Shown here piece by piece: positions 6,253-14,399 of a stretch of 27,462 bases of DNA. The translations under genes were made by a program, and so were the position numbers. Each line of letters begins with the position of its first letter. Positions within the stretch are counted from its first letter, which is position 1. The notes under the pieces were generated by a model. It was not told where the DNA came from. It made no database searches and saw only the letters and a program-made list of their open reading frames with translations. The stretch comes from an uncultured Collinsella sp. Its GTDB lineage: Bacteria; Actinomycetota; Coriobacteriia; Coriobacteriales; Coriobacteriaceae. Location of the stretch: the NCBI GenBank assembly GCA_902494715.1, contig CABUUJ010000029.1, positions 1 to 27,462 on the forward strand, read 5' to 3'.

Positions 6253-7191
6253 ATGCCGACGTCGTTGACCGAACTTTTTTCGCCCGCCTGCCATTTGTGT
6301 CCGCGCCGTTGCGGTGCGGCGCGCGATGAGGGCGCGCACGGCGTCTGCGGTGCTAACGACACGCTCAAGGTGGCCCGCGCCGCGCTTCATATGTGGGAGG
6401 AGCCGCCTATCTCGGGCGAGGCCGGTTCGGGCACGATCTTCTTTAGCGGCTGCTCGCTCAAATGTATCTACTGCCAGAACCACGAGATCTCGACCGGCAA
6501 TTTTGGCCTTGAGATTTCGCCTGAGCGCCTGGTCGAGATTATGCTGGAACTGCAGGACCAGGGTGCCAACAACATCAATTTGGTGACGGCGACGCACTAT
6601 GCGCACCTGTTGCCTGCCGCGATTGCCGCGGCACGGGCGCGCGGACTGGTTATCCCAATCGTCTACAACACGAGTGGTTACGAGCGCGCGAGTGCCGTGG
6701 CGGCGCTGGGCGACCTGGTCGATGTGTGGCTCACCGACTTTAAATATGCCGATGCCGGGCTTGCGCAGTCGCTCTCCCATATAAAGGATTACCCGCGTGT
6801 GGCCGTGTCGGGTCTGGCCCAGATGGCGCGCGAGATCGAGCGCCGCGGGGGAGAGTTGGTGGACGAGGACGGGCTTATGAAGCGTGGCATGATCGTGCGT
6901 CACCTGGTGCTTCCGGGGCATGCAGACGATTCGTGTCGCGTGCTGGACCTGGTGTGGCAGACGGTGGGCGACGTGCCGATCTCGGTTATGAACCAGTACA
7001 CGCCCAATGCGCTCATGCGCGAGCAGGGCGGCGACCTGGCACGCGCCGTGACGCGTGAGGAGTACGAGCAGGTGCTCGACCATGCCGACGACCTGGGTTT
7101 TACGACGATGTTCTGGCAAGAGGGCGGCGCGGTAGACGAGAGCTTCACCCCCGCCTTCGACACCACCGGCGTCCTCACCAGCGCAAAGTAG
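6253..7191 (+). CDS. Radical SAM protein, PflX/PflA-like (COG1313 type)
   Basis: A 312-residue iron-sulfur protein. The radical SAM cluster motif CSLKCIYC (Cys-x3-Cys-x2-Cys, about residues 72-79) is present in FFSGCSLKCIYCQNHEIS, close to the sequence in pyruvate formate-lyase activating enzyme. In front is a second cysteine set, CHLCPRRCG...GVCG (about residues 13-36), typical of the PflX subgroup and likely to bind another cluster or metal. The rest is a partial TIM barrel (NINLVTATHY, VYNTSGYE, VWLTDFKYAD, VRHLVLPGH, VMNQYTPN). The substrate of this subgroup is unknown; it is not necessarily a formate-lyase activator, and no glycyl-radical enzyme is near. The ATG at 6253 is chosen because TTGGAG precedes it by 9 nt. 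Confidence 0.9.
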   Translation: MPTSLTELFSPACHLCPRRCGAARDEGAHGVCGANDTLKVARAALHMWEEPPISGEAGSGTIFFSGCSLKCIYCQNHEISTGNFGLEISPERLVEIMLELQDQGANNINLVTATHYAHLLPAAIAAARARGLVIPIVYNTSGYERASAVAALGDLVDVWLTDFKYADAGLAQSLSHIKDYPRVAVSGLAQMAREIERRGGELVDEDGLMKRGMIVRHLVLPGHADDSCRVLDLVWQTVGDVPISVMNQYTPNALMREQGGDLARAVTREEYEQVLDHADDLGFTTMFWQEGGAVDESFTPAFDTTGVLTSAK

Positions 7192-7200
7192 AGCGCACGC

Positions 7201-7280
7201 TGATGATTTTTCTGGGACGGGGATTAAAAAATCATCGAGAGGATCGCCTGTTCGAAAAGTTGTCAAAATAGCCGCGTCCC
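7201..7280. repeat. GGGAC-core hairpin element (family C)
   Basis: GATGATTTTT (7202-7211) and AAAAATCATC (7227-7236) form a 10-bp stem around a loop containing GGGACGGGG. GGGAC in the loop can also pair with GTCCC at 7276-7280. It starts 10 bp after the radical SAM stop and may terminate it. Its core resembles the loops of the other repeat families here. Only one copy is in the window. Confidence 0.5.
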
Positions 7281-7301
7281 AAAAAGACTGGTTATTGGGC
7301 G

Positions 7302-7329
7302 TTGACAGTTGGCGAGCCGTAGGTAAAAT
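7302..7329 (+). promoter_or_regulatory. Promoter of tRNA-Ala
   Basis: TTGACA (7302-7307) and TAAAAT (7324-7329), 16 nt apart, end 13 nt before the tRNA. This is one of the best promoter matches in the window. Confidence 0.7.
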
Positions 7330-7342
7330 ATCGACTTGTCCT

Positions 7343-7415
7343 GGGGACGTAGCTCAGTTGGGAGAGCGCTGCCGTCGCATGGCAGAGGCCGAGGGTTCGA
7401 CTCCCTTCGTCTCCA
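7343..7415 (+). tRNA. tRNA-Ala (anticodon CGC)
   Basis: A complete 73-nt cloverleaf. Acceptor GGGGACG pairs with CGTCTCC and contains the G3-U70 pair that identifies alanine tRNAs. The anticodon stem CTGCC/GGCAG closes the loop GTCGCAT, anticodon CGC (reads GCG). The T arm GAGGG-TTCGACT-CCCTT is normal. The discriminator is A; CCA is not encoded (ACCC follows). Own promoter upstream and terminator downstream. Confidence 0.96.
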
Positions 7416-7429
7416 CCCATGGATTTGAT

Positions 7430-7461
7430 AAGCCGCTGACATTGTGTCGGCGGCTTTTTTT
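7430..7461 (+). terminator. Rho-independent terminator of tRNA-Ala
   Basis: AAGCCGCTGACA (7430-7441) pairs with TGTCGGCGGCTT (7445-7456), one G-U, loop TTG, followed by a T-run to 7461. Confidence 0.85.
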
Positions 7462-7479
7462 AAAAGAAAGGGCTATATC

Positions 7480-7938
7480 ATGGCCGAGCTTGAGTCCCAA
7501 CCATTGTCCGACGAGGAGCGCGCCGAGTTGGAAGAGCTCCGCGCTGAGAAGGCCCGCCGCGAGGCTCGGGAAGAGGCCCGTCGCGAGCGTGAGGAGCTGG
7601 CTGCCCTGCGTGCCGAGCGTGCGAAGGCCGAGGAGGCCGCCGCGAACGCCGCATCCGCATCGGCGCCCGCGCCCGCACCCAAGCCCGCTGCTGCGAAGCC
7701 TGCACCTGCCGCGCCCAAACCTCAGCCTAAAAAGGCCGCCCGTCCCAAGTCCGTCGAGCCCAAGCCGAGCCGTGACGAGATGACCTTTGCCCAGCGCATG
7801 GTTACCTCCAAGGAGCCTATGGGCGAGAACGAGATCCCTGGCATGGCGCCGGCTCAAAAAATCATCATTGTCCTTGCCCTCATCGCGTTTGTCATCTTTA
7901 TGGGCTACACGATCCTGACCAGCATGGGCCTGCTCTAA
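7480..7938 (+). CDS. Small tail-anchored coiled-coil protein of unknown function
   Basis: A 152-residue protein I do not recognise as a named family. Residues 1-55 are a charged Glu/Arg-rich helix with heptad character, very likely a coiled coil. Residues about 56-95 are a flexible Ala/Pro/Lys linker. Residues about 100-125 are mixed. The last 26 residues (IIIVLALIAFVIFMGYTI...) are one hydrophobic segment at the very C-terminus, so the bulk would face the cytoplasm. There is no signal peptide. The ATG at 7480 follows AAAAGAAAGGG directly after the tRNA-Ala terminator. Read-through, or co-transcription with pncB 84 bp downstream, is possible. The low-complexity part makes homology weak evidence. 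Confidence 0.8.
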   Translation: MAELESQPLSDEERAELEELRAEKARREAREEARREREELAALRAERAKAEEAAANAASASAPAPAPKPAAAKPAPAAPKPQPKKAARPKSVEPKPSRDEMTFAQRMVTSKEPMGENEIPGMAPAQKIIIVLALIAFVIFMGYTILTSMGLL

Positions 7939-8022
7939 CCGACTCGCATCGGGCGTCATGTCCGCATGCTCTGCTCTCGTCCAACCCTCAAATTCTGCAC
8001 CACACATCCGAAAGGTCGCCCC

Positions 8023-9528
8023 ATGGCTTTGACCGACATCTCGCATCCCACCGACATTGCAATGCTCACCGATCTGTACGAGCTCACTATGGCCCAGGGC
8101 CTGTGGGAGAGCGGCAAGGCCAATGAGCAGGGTTGTTTTACCGCGTTTTACCGCGACCATCCCTTTGGCAGCGCCTATGCCGTCATGTGTGGCACCGCCG
8201 AGCTGCCCGAGCTCGTCGAGAACCTGCGCTTTACGCCCGAGGATATCGACTACCTCGCCTCGCTTGAGGCCCCTGCCGGCGGCGCGATGTTCAAGTCCGC
8301 ATTCCTCGACTACCTGCGCGATTTTCGTGCGCATGTAAATATCGACGCCGTCCCCGAGGGCGAGCTCGTCTTTCCGCGCGAGCCCATGGTGCGCGTCACC
8401 GGTCCTGCGCTCGAGTGCCAGCTGCTTGAGACGGCGCTGCTCAACATCGTCGGGTTCCAGACGCTTGTCGCCACCAAGACGGCGCGCGTGGTGCTCGCCG
8501 CCGACGGTCGCCCCGTGGCGGAGTTTGGCCTGCGCCGCGCCCAGGGTCCCGATGGCGGCCTGGCCGTTGCGCGCGCGAGCTACGTTGCCGGCTGCTCCTC
8601 TACGTCCAATGTGCTCGCCGGCCGCCGCTATGGTATTCCCGTCTTTGGCACGCATGCGCACAGCTGGGTGATGAGCTTCGATTCCGAGCTCGAGGCCTTC
8701 CGCGCCTTTGCCAAGTCGAGCCCCAAGAACTGTACGCTGCTCATCGACACCTATGACGTGCGCGAGGGCTGCGAGCATGCCATTACGGTTGCCAAGGAGA
8801 TGGAGGCGGTGGGCGAGCGTCTGTCGGCTATTCGCATCGACTCCGGCGACCTCGCCAAGCTCTCCAAGTATGTTCGCGGCCGTTTTGATGCCGAGGGCCT
8901 GCCCTATGTGGGGATCTCGGTTTCCAACGATCTTGACGAGTACACGATTCAGTCGCTGCTGGACCAGGGCGCGCCCATCGATAGCTTTGGCGTGGGTACC
9001 AAGCTCGCGACCTGCTATGACCAGCCGGCGCTGGGTGGCGTGTACAAGCTTTCCGCCCGCCGTGCGAGCGAGACAGATCCATGGACGCCGGTGGTCAAGC
9101 TCTCCGAGCAGCCCTATAAGCGCACGATCCCGGGTGTGCAACGCGTGCGCCGTTATTACGACGGCTTTGGCGGCCCAGTCTGCGACATGATCTACGACGA
9201 GGACCATCTGGCGGGGGAGGGCGCCGCGCGCGGCAATACCCTCGTGGCCGTGAATGATGCCGCCCTGGTGACCGACGTGTCCGAACTTGAGTATCGCGAG
9301 CTGCTGGTGCCGATCGTGCGCGATGGCAGTGCGGTGGCTCCGCGTGAGAGCATCCAGGACGCGCGCGAGCGCTGTGCTTGGGCGCTCGATCATCTGGACG
9401 CAGCTTTCAAGCGCTTCCTGTACCCGCAGACCTATGTGGTGGGCATGGAGCAGGGCCTGGCTCAGGTGCGCGACGAGCTCGTGCGCAAGAACATGGCCGC
9501 GGCTTCGGCCTTCCCCTGGGCAAAATGA
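8023..9528 (+). CDS. pncB: Nicotinate phosphoribosyltransferase
   Basis: A 501-residue enzyme of NAD salvage: nicotinate plus PRPP plus ATP gives nicotinate mononucleotide. The N-terminus has the family hallmark ALTDLYELTMAQGLW-type sequence (here MLTDLYELTMAQ). FGTHAHSWVMSF (His211 and His213) holds the phosphorylatable and active-site histidine region, and RIDSGDL (from Arg271) with VGTKLATC form the phosphate-binding sites. Length fits the larger bacterial/eukaryotic NAPRT type. The ATG at 8023 has GAAAGG 8-13 nt upstream and begins at the conserved N-terminus. The stop codon lies inside the hairpin element at 9522-9570. A lone flavoprotein related to NadB sits at 25.8-27.4 kb, but no nadA or nadC is near. 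Confidence 0.96.
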   Translation: MALTDISHPTDIAMLTDLYELTMAQGLWESGKANEQGCFTAFYRDHPFGSAYAVMCGTAELPELVENLRFTPEDIDYLASLEAPAGGAMFKSAFLDYLRDFRAHVNIDAVPEGELVFPREPMVRVTGPALECQLLETALLNIVGFQTLVATKTARVVLAADGRPVAEFGLRRAQGPDGGLAVARASYVAGCSSTSNVLAGRRYGIPVFGTHAHSWVMSFDSELEAFRAFAKSSPKNCTLLIDTYDVREGCEHAITVAKEMEAVGERLSAIRIDSGDLAKLSKYVRGRFDAEGLPYVGISVSNDLDEYTIQSLLDQGAPIDSFGVGTKLATCYDQPALGGVYKLSARRASETDPWTPVVKLSEQPYKRTIPGVQRVRRYYDGFGGPVCDMIYDEDHLAGEGAARGNTLVAVNDAALVTDVSELEYRELLVPIVRDGSAVAPRESIQDARERCAWALDHLDAAFKRFLYPQTYVVGMEQGLAQVRDELVRKNMAAASAFPWAK

Positions 9529-9570
9529 TCCGAAGGGGACGGAGGAAAACGGATCATTTTCGTCCGTCCC
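9522..9570. repeat. GGGAC-core hairpin element (family B), copy 1; overlaps the pncB stop
   Basis: AAAATGATCCG (9522-9532) and CGGATCATTTT (9550-9560) form a perfect 11-bp stem whose first arm contains the pncB stop codon. The loop holds GGGGACGGAGGAAAA; its GGGACGG (9536-9542) can also pair with CCGTCCC (9564-9570). A 25-bp segment is repeated exactly at 17426-17450. It probably acts as the pncB terminator. Confidence 0.7.
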
Positions 9571-9631
9571 GCACCGGGTGCCCCGGCTGCTCCAGCTCGC
9601 CCGCCTGCTCAACACTCGATTGGTTTGACGT

Positions 9632-10759
9632 ATGACGACTTCTTATAAAACGATGGTGGTAAAGATCGGCTCGTCCACGGTGGTGGGCGCCGACGGCAAG
9701 GTCAACCGCGCCTTTATCGGCGGGCTTGCCGATCAGGCCGCAGCGCTGCGCAAGCTCGGCTGGCGTCTGGTCGTGGTGAGCTCGGGCGCTATCGCCTGTG
9801 GCTATCCCGTGCTGGGCTTCGACCGTAAGCCGGTCGGCGACCTGCCGAGCCTGCAGGCCTGCGCTTCGGCCGGCCAGTGCATCATCTCGTCGGCCTACGA
9901 CGAGGAGTTTCATGCGCGCGACCTGCTCACCTCGCTCGTGCTGCTCACACGCCACGACACGGCCCGCCGCACATCCTACCTGCATGCGCGCGACGCCCTG
10001 CTGCGCCTGGTGGCGCTTGGCGTGGTGCCTGTTGTCAACGAGAACGATACCGTTACTGTCGACGAGATCAAGTTTGGCGACAACGACACGCTGGCGGCGC
10101 TTGTGAGCTGCCTGGTTTCTGCCGATCTGTGCGTGACGCTCTCGGACATCGATGGCCTCTATACCGCCAATCCGCATGAGGACCCAACGGCCGAGTTTGT
10201 CCCGGTCGTGCATAAGATCGATGCCAAGATTATCGCCTCGGCGGGCGATTCTTCCACATCGGTGGGCACGGGCGGCATGATAACCAAGATTCGCGCGAGC
10301 CGCATTCTGATGACGGCGGGCATTCAAAGCGTGATCTGCTCGGGCGAGGAGCCCGATGTGCTCGTGCGTCTGGCCCGCGGCGAGAGCGTGGGCACGCTGT
10401 TCGATCCGCCGGCGGAGCGCCTGGACATTGCGCCCCGCAAGCTGTGGATCGCGCTGGGTGACAAGGCGCATGGCTCGGTGACGGTCGATGATGGCGCTGC
10501 AAAGGCGCTGGTCAGCCGTGGTTCTTCCCTGCTTGCGGTGGGTATTCGCGAGGTTGATGGCGCGTTTGCCGAGGGCGATGTGCTCGACGTGTGCGACCCG
10601 AGCGGTATGGTTGTCGCGCGCGGTATCGCCGAGGCCGATTCGGACGTGCTGGAGCTTGCCGCCGGTCGCCGCCAGGACCAGATCGCCAGCAACCGCCTGC
10701 TCGCTAACCTGGCCGAGAAGCCTGCGATCCATCGAGACAACTTGATTGTATTTGCATAA
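9632..10759 (+). CDS. proB: Glutamate 5-kinase
   Basis: A 375-residue enzyme for the first step of proline synthesis: glutamate plus ATP gives gamma-glutamyl phosphate. The amino-acid kinase domain covers about residues 1-260, with VVKIGSS near the start, VVVSSGAIACG, VVPVVNENDTV, KFGDNDTLAALV, LSDIDGLYTANP and GTGGMITKIRAS. A C-terminal PUA domain (about 280-365) is present, as in full-length ProB. The feedback-inhibition region is of normal appearance. The start at 9632 has only a weak ribosome site; ATG 9653 is a less likely alternative since it would clip the first strand. proA lies downstream, but an oppositely oriented gene separates them, so they cannot form one operon. Confidence 0.96.
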   Translation: MTTSYKTMVVKIGSSTVVGADGKVNRAFIGGLADQAAALRKLGWRLVVVSSGAIACGYPVLGFDRKPVGDLPSLQACASAGQCIISSAYDEEFHARDLLTSLVLLTRHDTARRTSYLHARDALLRLVALGVVPVVNENDTVTVDEIKFGDNDTLAALVSCLVSADLCVTLSDIDGLYTANPHEDPTAEFVPVVHKIDAKIIASAGDSSTSVGTGGMITKIRASRILMTAGIQSVICSGEEPDVLVRLARGESVGTLFDPPAERLDIAPRKLWIALGDKAHGSVTVDDGAAKALVSRGSSLLAVGIREVDGAFAEGDVLDVCDPSGMVVARGIAEADSDVLELAAGRRQDQIASNRLLANLAEKPAIHRDNLIVFA

Positions 10760-10760
10760 A

Positions 10761-10804
10761 GAAAGACAGCGCTGCGGATCGTTTCCCGCAGCGCTGTCTT
10801 TCTC
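10761..10804. terminator. Terminator of proB
   Basis: A perfect 17-bp inverted repeat, GAAAGACAGCGCTGCGG (10761-10777) with 10786-10802, loop ATCGTTTC. The TTTC at its 3' end makes a short U-rich tail. It starts 1 bp after the proB stop codon. Confidence 0.85.
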
Positions 10805-10807
10805 GTG

Positions 10808-10853
10808 CCGGCACCTGGGGACGTTCTTTTTGTACCGGCAGGTGGGGACACTC
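10808..10853. repeat. GGGGAC-core direct repeat element (family D)
   Basis: CCGGCACCTGGGGACGTTC (10808-10826) is followed 27 nt later by CCGGCAGGTGGGGACACTC (10835-10853), 15 of 19 identical. It fills the gap between the proB terminator and the stop codon of the convergent hydrolase. The 12-mer GGGGACGTTCTT also occurs on the minus strand in the element at 17703-17750. Confidence 0.5.
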
Positions 10854-10858
10854 CTTTG

Positions 10859-12277
10859 CTAGAAGATCTGGCGCAGGTCTCCGCGGTTGAGTGCTTCGTC
10901 GAAGAGGTGCTTGAACACCACGCTGCCGTGCAGGCCGTCGTGCTCGAACTCGTTCGTCACCCAGGCATGCGAGTTGCCCACGCGGCTGAGCGTATCAAGC
11001 TGCAGGCCCGAATCCACGTACATGTCGTCGAAATACACCGCGGCCTGCAGGGGCACCTCGTTGCACGCCAGTCGCTGCGGGTCGTAGATCTTGTCCCAGC
11101 TGGTGTCTTCCATCAGCAGGTCCATGGCGGGCTTGAAGGGCTTGAGCTCGGGCATCTGCTCGAACATCCACGGGAACATGGCCTCGCCGGTAAACATGAG
11201 CGGGCGCGCGAGGGTGTCGAACTCGGCGCGGTGTGCCTTCTCCTCTGCTGCGGCCCAGCGAATGGGCATGGTGTCGCCGTCGGCGTAGATGAACTCCTGC
11301 AGTGTCCAGTACAGCGGGTTTGTACGCGTGTTGGTGCGCTCGAAGGCGCGCATCAAAAAGCTGTCAGATACCGAGGCGCCGCAGGTCAGCGTGCCATCGC
11401 CGTCAACAAAAGCGTGATCGATAATCCAATGCATGCGCTCAAAGCTCGGCTTCATGCCAAAGTCGCTGCCCATGAGCTGTAGGCGCTCGACCGTCATCGG
11501 CGAGCCGTCGGGCAGCACGGGCTTCTGTGCCTCGAGCGCATCGGCCAGGGCTGCCACGCGCTCGACGTCGGCGGGGTAGCGGTCGTAATACTGCTGCGTC
11601 TTGGCGGCCATGCGCGGGAAGGTGTGCGCGTAGACCTCGCTGGCGCTCGCCGGCACGTGCGGAATGCCGCCGCAGGTAAAGCTTGCCGCCACGCCCTCGG
11701 GGAAGAGCGACAGATAGCTCAACGTCAAAAAGCCGCCGTAGCTCTGCCCCAGTGTGACCCACGGCTTGCCGCCAAAGCCCACCAGGCGCAGGTACTCAAA
11801 ATCGCGCACGATGGAGCTGGCAAGATGGCGCTTGAGGAAATCCGCCTGCGAGCGTGCTGTATCGGCGCCGGCGGCCGTTGCGCGATCACCCAGTGCCTTG
11901 ATCGTGCGTCCGTCCACGCAGCTACTGCGTCCGGTGCCGCGCTGGTCGGGAAGGACCACGCGGAAGTGCTTGACGGCCTCCTCGATCCAGCCGTCGCTTG
12001 TGGGCGTCAGCGGACGCGGGCTCTCGCCGCCGGGGCCGCCCTGCAAAAACAGGAGCAGTGGCAGATCGTCGTTGATGTGGTCGGGTGCGCAAACCACGCG
12101 GTAGAAGAGCTTGATGCTCTCGGGCGCGCCGGCGATGGGTGCCGGCATAGCGCCGCGGCGCATGGTGCTGCCGACGGCCAGGAGCATCGGCTCCAGGCCG
12201 CGCCAGTCAAGGGGGACGTCGATGCTGTGGTCCTCGACGTAAAGGCCGGGGACGTGGTACGAAGTGATGAGGGCCAT
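10859..12277 (-). CDS. Alpha/beta hydrolase, prolyl aminopeptidase-like (peptidase family S33)
   Basis: A 472-residue cytosolic hydrolase. The oxyanion block QGGPGGESPRP (the family's HGGPG), DQRGTGRS, and the nucleophile elbow GQSYGG with Ser179 are in the expected order. An all-helical cap follows, and the likely catalytic His sits in FEHDGLHGS near the C-terminus. S33 enzymes remove N-terminal proline from peptides, although some relatives accept other substrates. Its position between proB and proA fits a proline link: one route makes proline, this one recovers it. The ATG at 12277 has GGAAGA upstream and gives the expected N-terminus; an upstream extension to 12358 is unlikely. Its 3' end faces proB. 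Confidence 0.9.
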   Translation of the reverse strand: MALITSYHVPGLYVEDHSIDVPLDWRGLEPMLLAVGSTMRRGAMPAPIAGAPESIKLFYRVVCAPDHINDDLPLLLFLQGGPGGESPRPLTPTSDGWIEEAVKHFRVVLPDQRGTGRSSCVDGRTIKALGDRATAAGADTARSQADFLKRHLASSIVRDFEYLRLVGFGGKPWVTLGQSYGGFLTLSYLSLFPEGVAASFTCGGIPHVPASASEVYAHTFPRMAAKTQQYYDRYPADVERVAALADALEAQKPVLPDGSPMTVERLQLMGSDFGMKPSFERMHWIIDHAFVDGDGTLTCGASVSDSFLMRAFERTNTRTNPLYWTLQEFIYADGDTMPIRWAAAEEKAHRAEFDTLARPLMFTGEAMFPWMFEQMPELKPFKPAMDLLMEDTSWDKIYDPQRLACNEVPLQAAVYFDDMYVDSGLQLDTLSRVGNSHAWVTNEFEHDGLHGSVVFKHLFDEALNRGDLRQIF

Positions 12278-12389
12278 GTGAGTCTTCCGTTCGTTGCGGT
12301 GTTTCGGGTTGACCAATTCTACCGCCGCGGGCGAGGCCATGCGCAAATCGGCTACCATGGTTGCAAACTTCTAGGAGAAAGGGCCGCCC

Positions 12390-13676
12390 ATGTCGGTCGA
12401 TATAGCCACGTATGTTCACGATCTTGCCGTTGCCGCCAAGGCAGCGTCGGCCTCGCTTGCCACGGCGAGCGATGAGCAGCGCCAAGAGGCCGTGCGCGCC
12501 ATGGCCGCAGCACTGCGCAACGGTGTCGACTCCATCGTTGCCGCTAACGAGCTCGATATGTCCGCCGCGCGCGATGCGGGCACCTCGGCCGGACTGCTCG
12601 ATCGCCTGCTGCTGACGCCCGAGCGCGTCGAGGGCATGGCCGCCGGTTTGGAGAAGCTCGCCGAGCTGCCCGATCCCGTCGGTCGTGTACTCGATCACCG
12701 CGTGCTTTCAAGCGGCGTGGACCTGACCCGTGTGAGTGTTCCGCTGGGCCTGGTCGCTATGGTCTACGAGGCACGCCCCAACGTGACGGCCGACGCCGCA
12801 GGCATCTGCATCCGTACCGGCAACGCCTGCATTCTGCGCGGCGGCTCGCTGGCCTATCACTCGTGTGCCATGATCGCCGAGCTGCTGGCCGATGCGCTCG
12901 AGACCAAGGGTTTCCCGCGCGAGGCCGTGTCGATGATCGAGTCCACCGACCGCGAGGCCACTGGCGAGCTCATGAAGCTCCGCGGTATTGTCGACGTACT
13001 CATTCCGCGCGGCGGCGCAGGCCTGATCCAGCGCTGCGTGCGCGAGTCGCTTGTGCCGGTGATCGAGACGGGCACGGGCAACTGCCACATCTACGTGCAT
13101 GAATCCGCCGACTTTGATAAGGCGCTCAACATTATCGTTAATGCCAAGACCCAGCGCGTAGGCGTGTGCAATGCCGCCGAGTCGCTGCTGGTCGACCGTG
13201 CTGTGGCCGATGCGTTTTTGCCTGCGGTCGTGGCCGTACTGCATGACCACGGCGTGTTCATTCACGGCGACGAGGCAACCTGCGCCGCATGCGCCGATGC
13301 CGGGCTTGCCGAGGGTGATGACTACGTCGCCGCGACTGAGGAGGACTGGGGTCGCGAGTACCTGGCTCTCGAGATGAGCGTGAAGGTCGTGGCAAACGAG
13401 GACGAGGCCATCGCACACATCAACCGCTACGGCACGATGCACTCCGAGGCCATCGTTGCCGAGGACACGGATGCTTGCGAGCGCTTCCTGGATGCGGTCG
13501 ATGCCTCGGCCGTGTACGCCAACGCCAGCACGCGCTTCACTGACGGCGGCGAGTTTGGCCTGGGCGCCGAGATCGGCATCTCGACCCAAAAGCTCCACGC
13601 CCGTGGCCCCTTTGCCGCCGAGGCTCTCACTACCTACAAATACAAGCTCCGAGGCACCGGCCAGGTCCGCCCCTAA
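12390..13676 (+). CDS. proA: Gamma-glutamyl phosphate reductase
   Basis: A 428-residue NADPH-dependent enzyme that reduces gamma-glutamyl phosphate to glutamate semialdehyde, step two of proline synthesis. It has the aldehyde-dehydrogenase fold: Rossmann part with VPLGLVAMVYEARPNVTADAAG and LRGGSLAYHS, catalytic Cys260 in KTQRVGVCNAAESLLV, and the C-terminal block NASTRFTDGGEFGLGAEIGIST. Full length for the family. AGGAGAAAGG lies 10-20 nt before the ATG. The upstream gap of 112 bp between this gene and the divergent hydrolase must hold both promoters. A family A hairpin starts 13 bp after the stop. proC is not in the window. Confidence 0.97.
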   Translation: MSVDIATYVHDLAVAAKAASASLATASDEQRQEAVRAMAAALRNGVDSIVAANELDMSAARDAGTSAGLLDRLLLTPERVEGMAAGLEKLAELPDPVGRVLDHRVLSSGVDLTRVSVPLGLVAMVYEARPNVTADAAGICIRTGNACILRGGSLAYHSCAMIAELLADALETKGFPREAVSMIESTDREATGELMKLRGIVDVLIPRGGAGLIQRCVRESLVPVIETGTGNCHIYVHESADFDKALNIIVNAKTQRVGVCNAAESLLVDRAVADAFLPAVVAVLHDHGVFIHGDEATCAACADAGLAEGDDYVAATEEDWGREYLALEMSVKVVANEDEAIAHINRYGTMHSEAIVAEDTDACERFLDAVDASAVYANASTRFTDGGEFGLGAEIGISTQKLHARGPFAAEALTTYKYKLRGTGQVRP

Positions 13677-13688
13677 CGACCGCGCAAG

Positions 13689-13730
13689 AAAAACCGCCAC
13701 AAAGGTGCCTGTCCCCTTTGTGGCGGTTTT
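13689..13730. terminator. Family A hairpin repeat, copy 5; shared terminator of proA and the HD gene
   Basis: AAAAACCGCCACAAAGG / CCTTTGTGGCGGTTTT, loop TGCCTGTCC. Compared with most copies both arms are changed at one facing position (CCACC to CCGCC, GGTGG to GGCGG), so pairing is kept. It lies 13 bp after the proA stop and 16 bp after the stop of the convergent HD gene. Confidence 0.85.
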
Positions 13731-13745
13731 AGCTGGCGCGGGCGG

Positions 13746-14345
13746 TTAGGCCTGGAAGGTATCGCGATCGGGCGCGAAGGACTGCATGGCCGCGATGGTG
13801 CGGTCAAAGAGCTCGGGGAGCTCCCAGCCCAACATCTCGGCGCCCTGCGAAATCACGTCGCGCGAGCAGCCGGCGGCAAAGCGCTTGTCCTTGAACTTCT
13901 TCTTGAGCGACTTGGTCGTAAAGTCCATAACGCTCTTGCTCGGGCGCATGATGACTGCAGCGCCGATCAGGCCGGTGAGCTCATCGCAGGCAAACAGGAT
14001 CTTTTCCATCTGCAGCTCGGGCTTGGGCAGCGAGGTGTTGAAGTCGGACGTGTGCGTCTGGATGGCGTGAATGAGCTCGGGAGACGCACCTTCGCCCTCA
14101 AGAATCTCGGCAGCATAGATGGTGTGGTTCATGGGGTCGTCCTCATGCTCCTCCCAATCTAGGTCGTGCAGCAGACCGACGATGCCCCAAAACTCCTCGT
14201 TCTCGGGGTCGAACTCGCGCGCAAAGTAGCGCATAGTGCCCTCGACCGTCTCGCCATGGGTGATGTGGAACGGGTCCTTGTTGTGCTCGTTGAGCAGTTC
14301 GAACGCGCGGTCGCGGGTGATTCCGGCGGTAAGCGGCTCTGCCAT
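13746..14345 (-). CDS. HD domain-containing protein (predicted metal-dependent phosphohydrolase)
   Basis: A 199-residue soluble protein of the HD superfamily. The metal-ligand pattern is visible: His in PFHITHGETVEGTMRYFA, the His-Asp doublet in GLLHDLDWEEH (about residues 59-60), a further His in MNHTIYAAEIL, and Asp in FACDELTGL. Proteins of this type hydrolyse phosphomonoesters or nucleotides; the substrate of this subgroup is not known to me. The ATG at 14345 is preceded by AAGGAG. Neighbours: convergent with proA, and downstream of the CarD gene with copy 6 of the family A hairpin between, so it probably has its own promoter in 14346-14399. Confidence 0.88.
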   Translation of the reverse strand: MAEPLTAGITRDRAFELLNEHNKDPFHITHGETVEGTMRYFAREFDPENEEFWGIVGLLHDLDWEEHEDDPMNHTIYAAEILEGEGASPELIHAIQTHTSDFNTSLPKPELQMEKILFACDELTGLIGAAVIMRPSKSVMDFTTKSLKKKFKDKRFAAGCSRDVISQGAEMLGWELPELFDRTIAAMQSFAPDRDTFQA

Positions 14346-14399
14346 AGGAGACTCCTTGTGCTCGTGGGTATCGATAAGAATGAATACTACTAGAACAAG

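Noticed and set aside
7354..9615. Long open frame on the minus strand opposite tRNA-Ala, the tail-anchored protein and pncB (about 753 codons)
   Set aside because: It runs through a tRNA gene and opposite a certain pncB; no domain seen.
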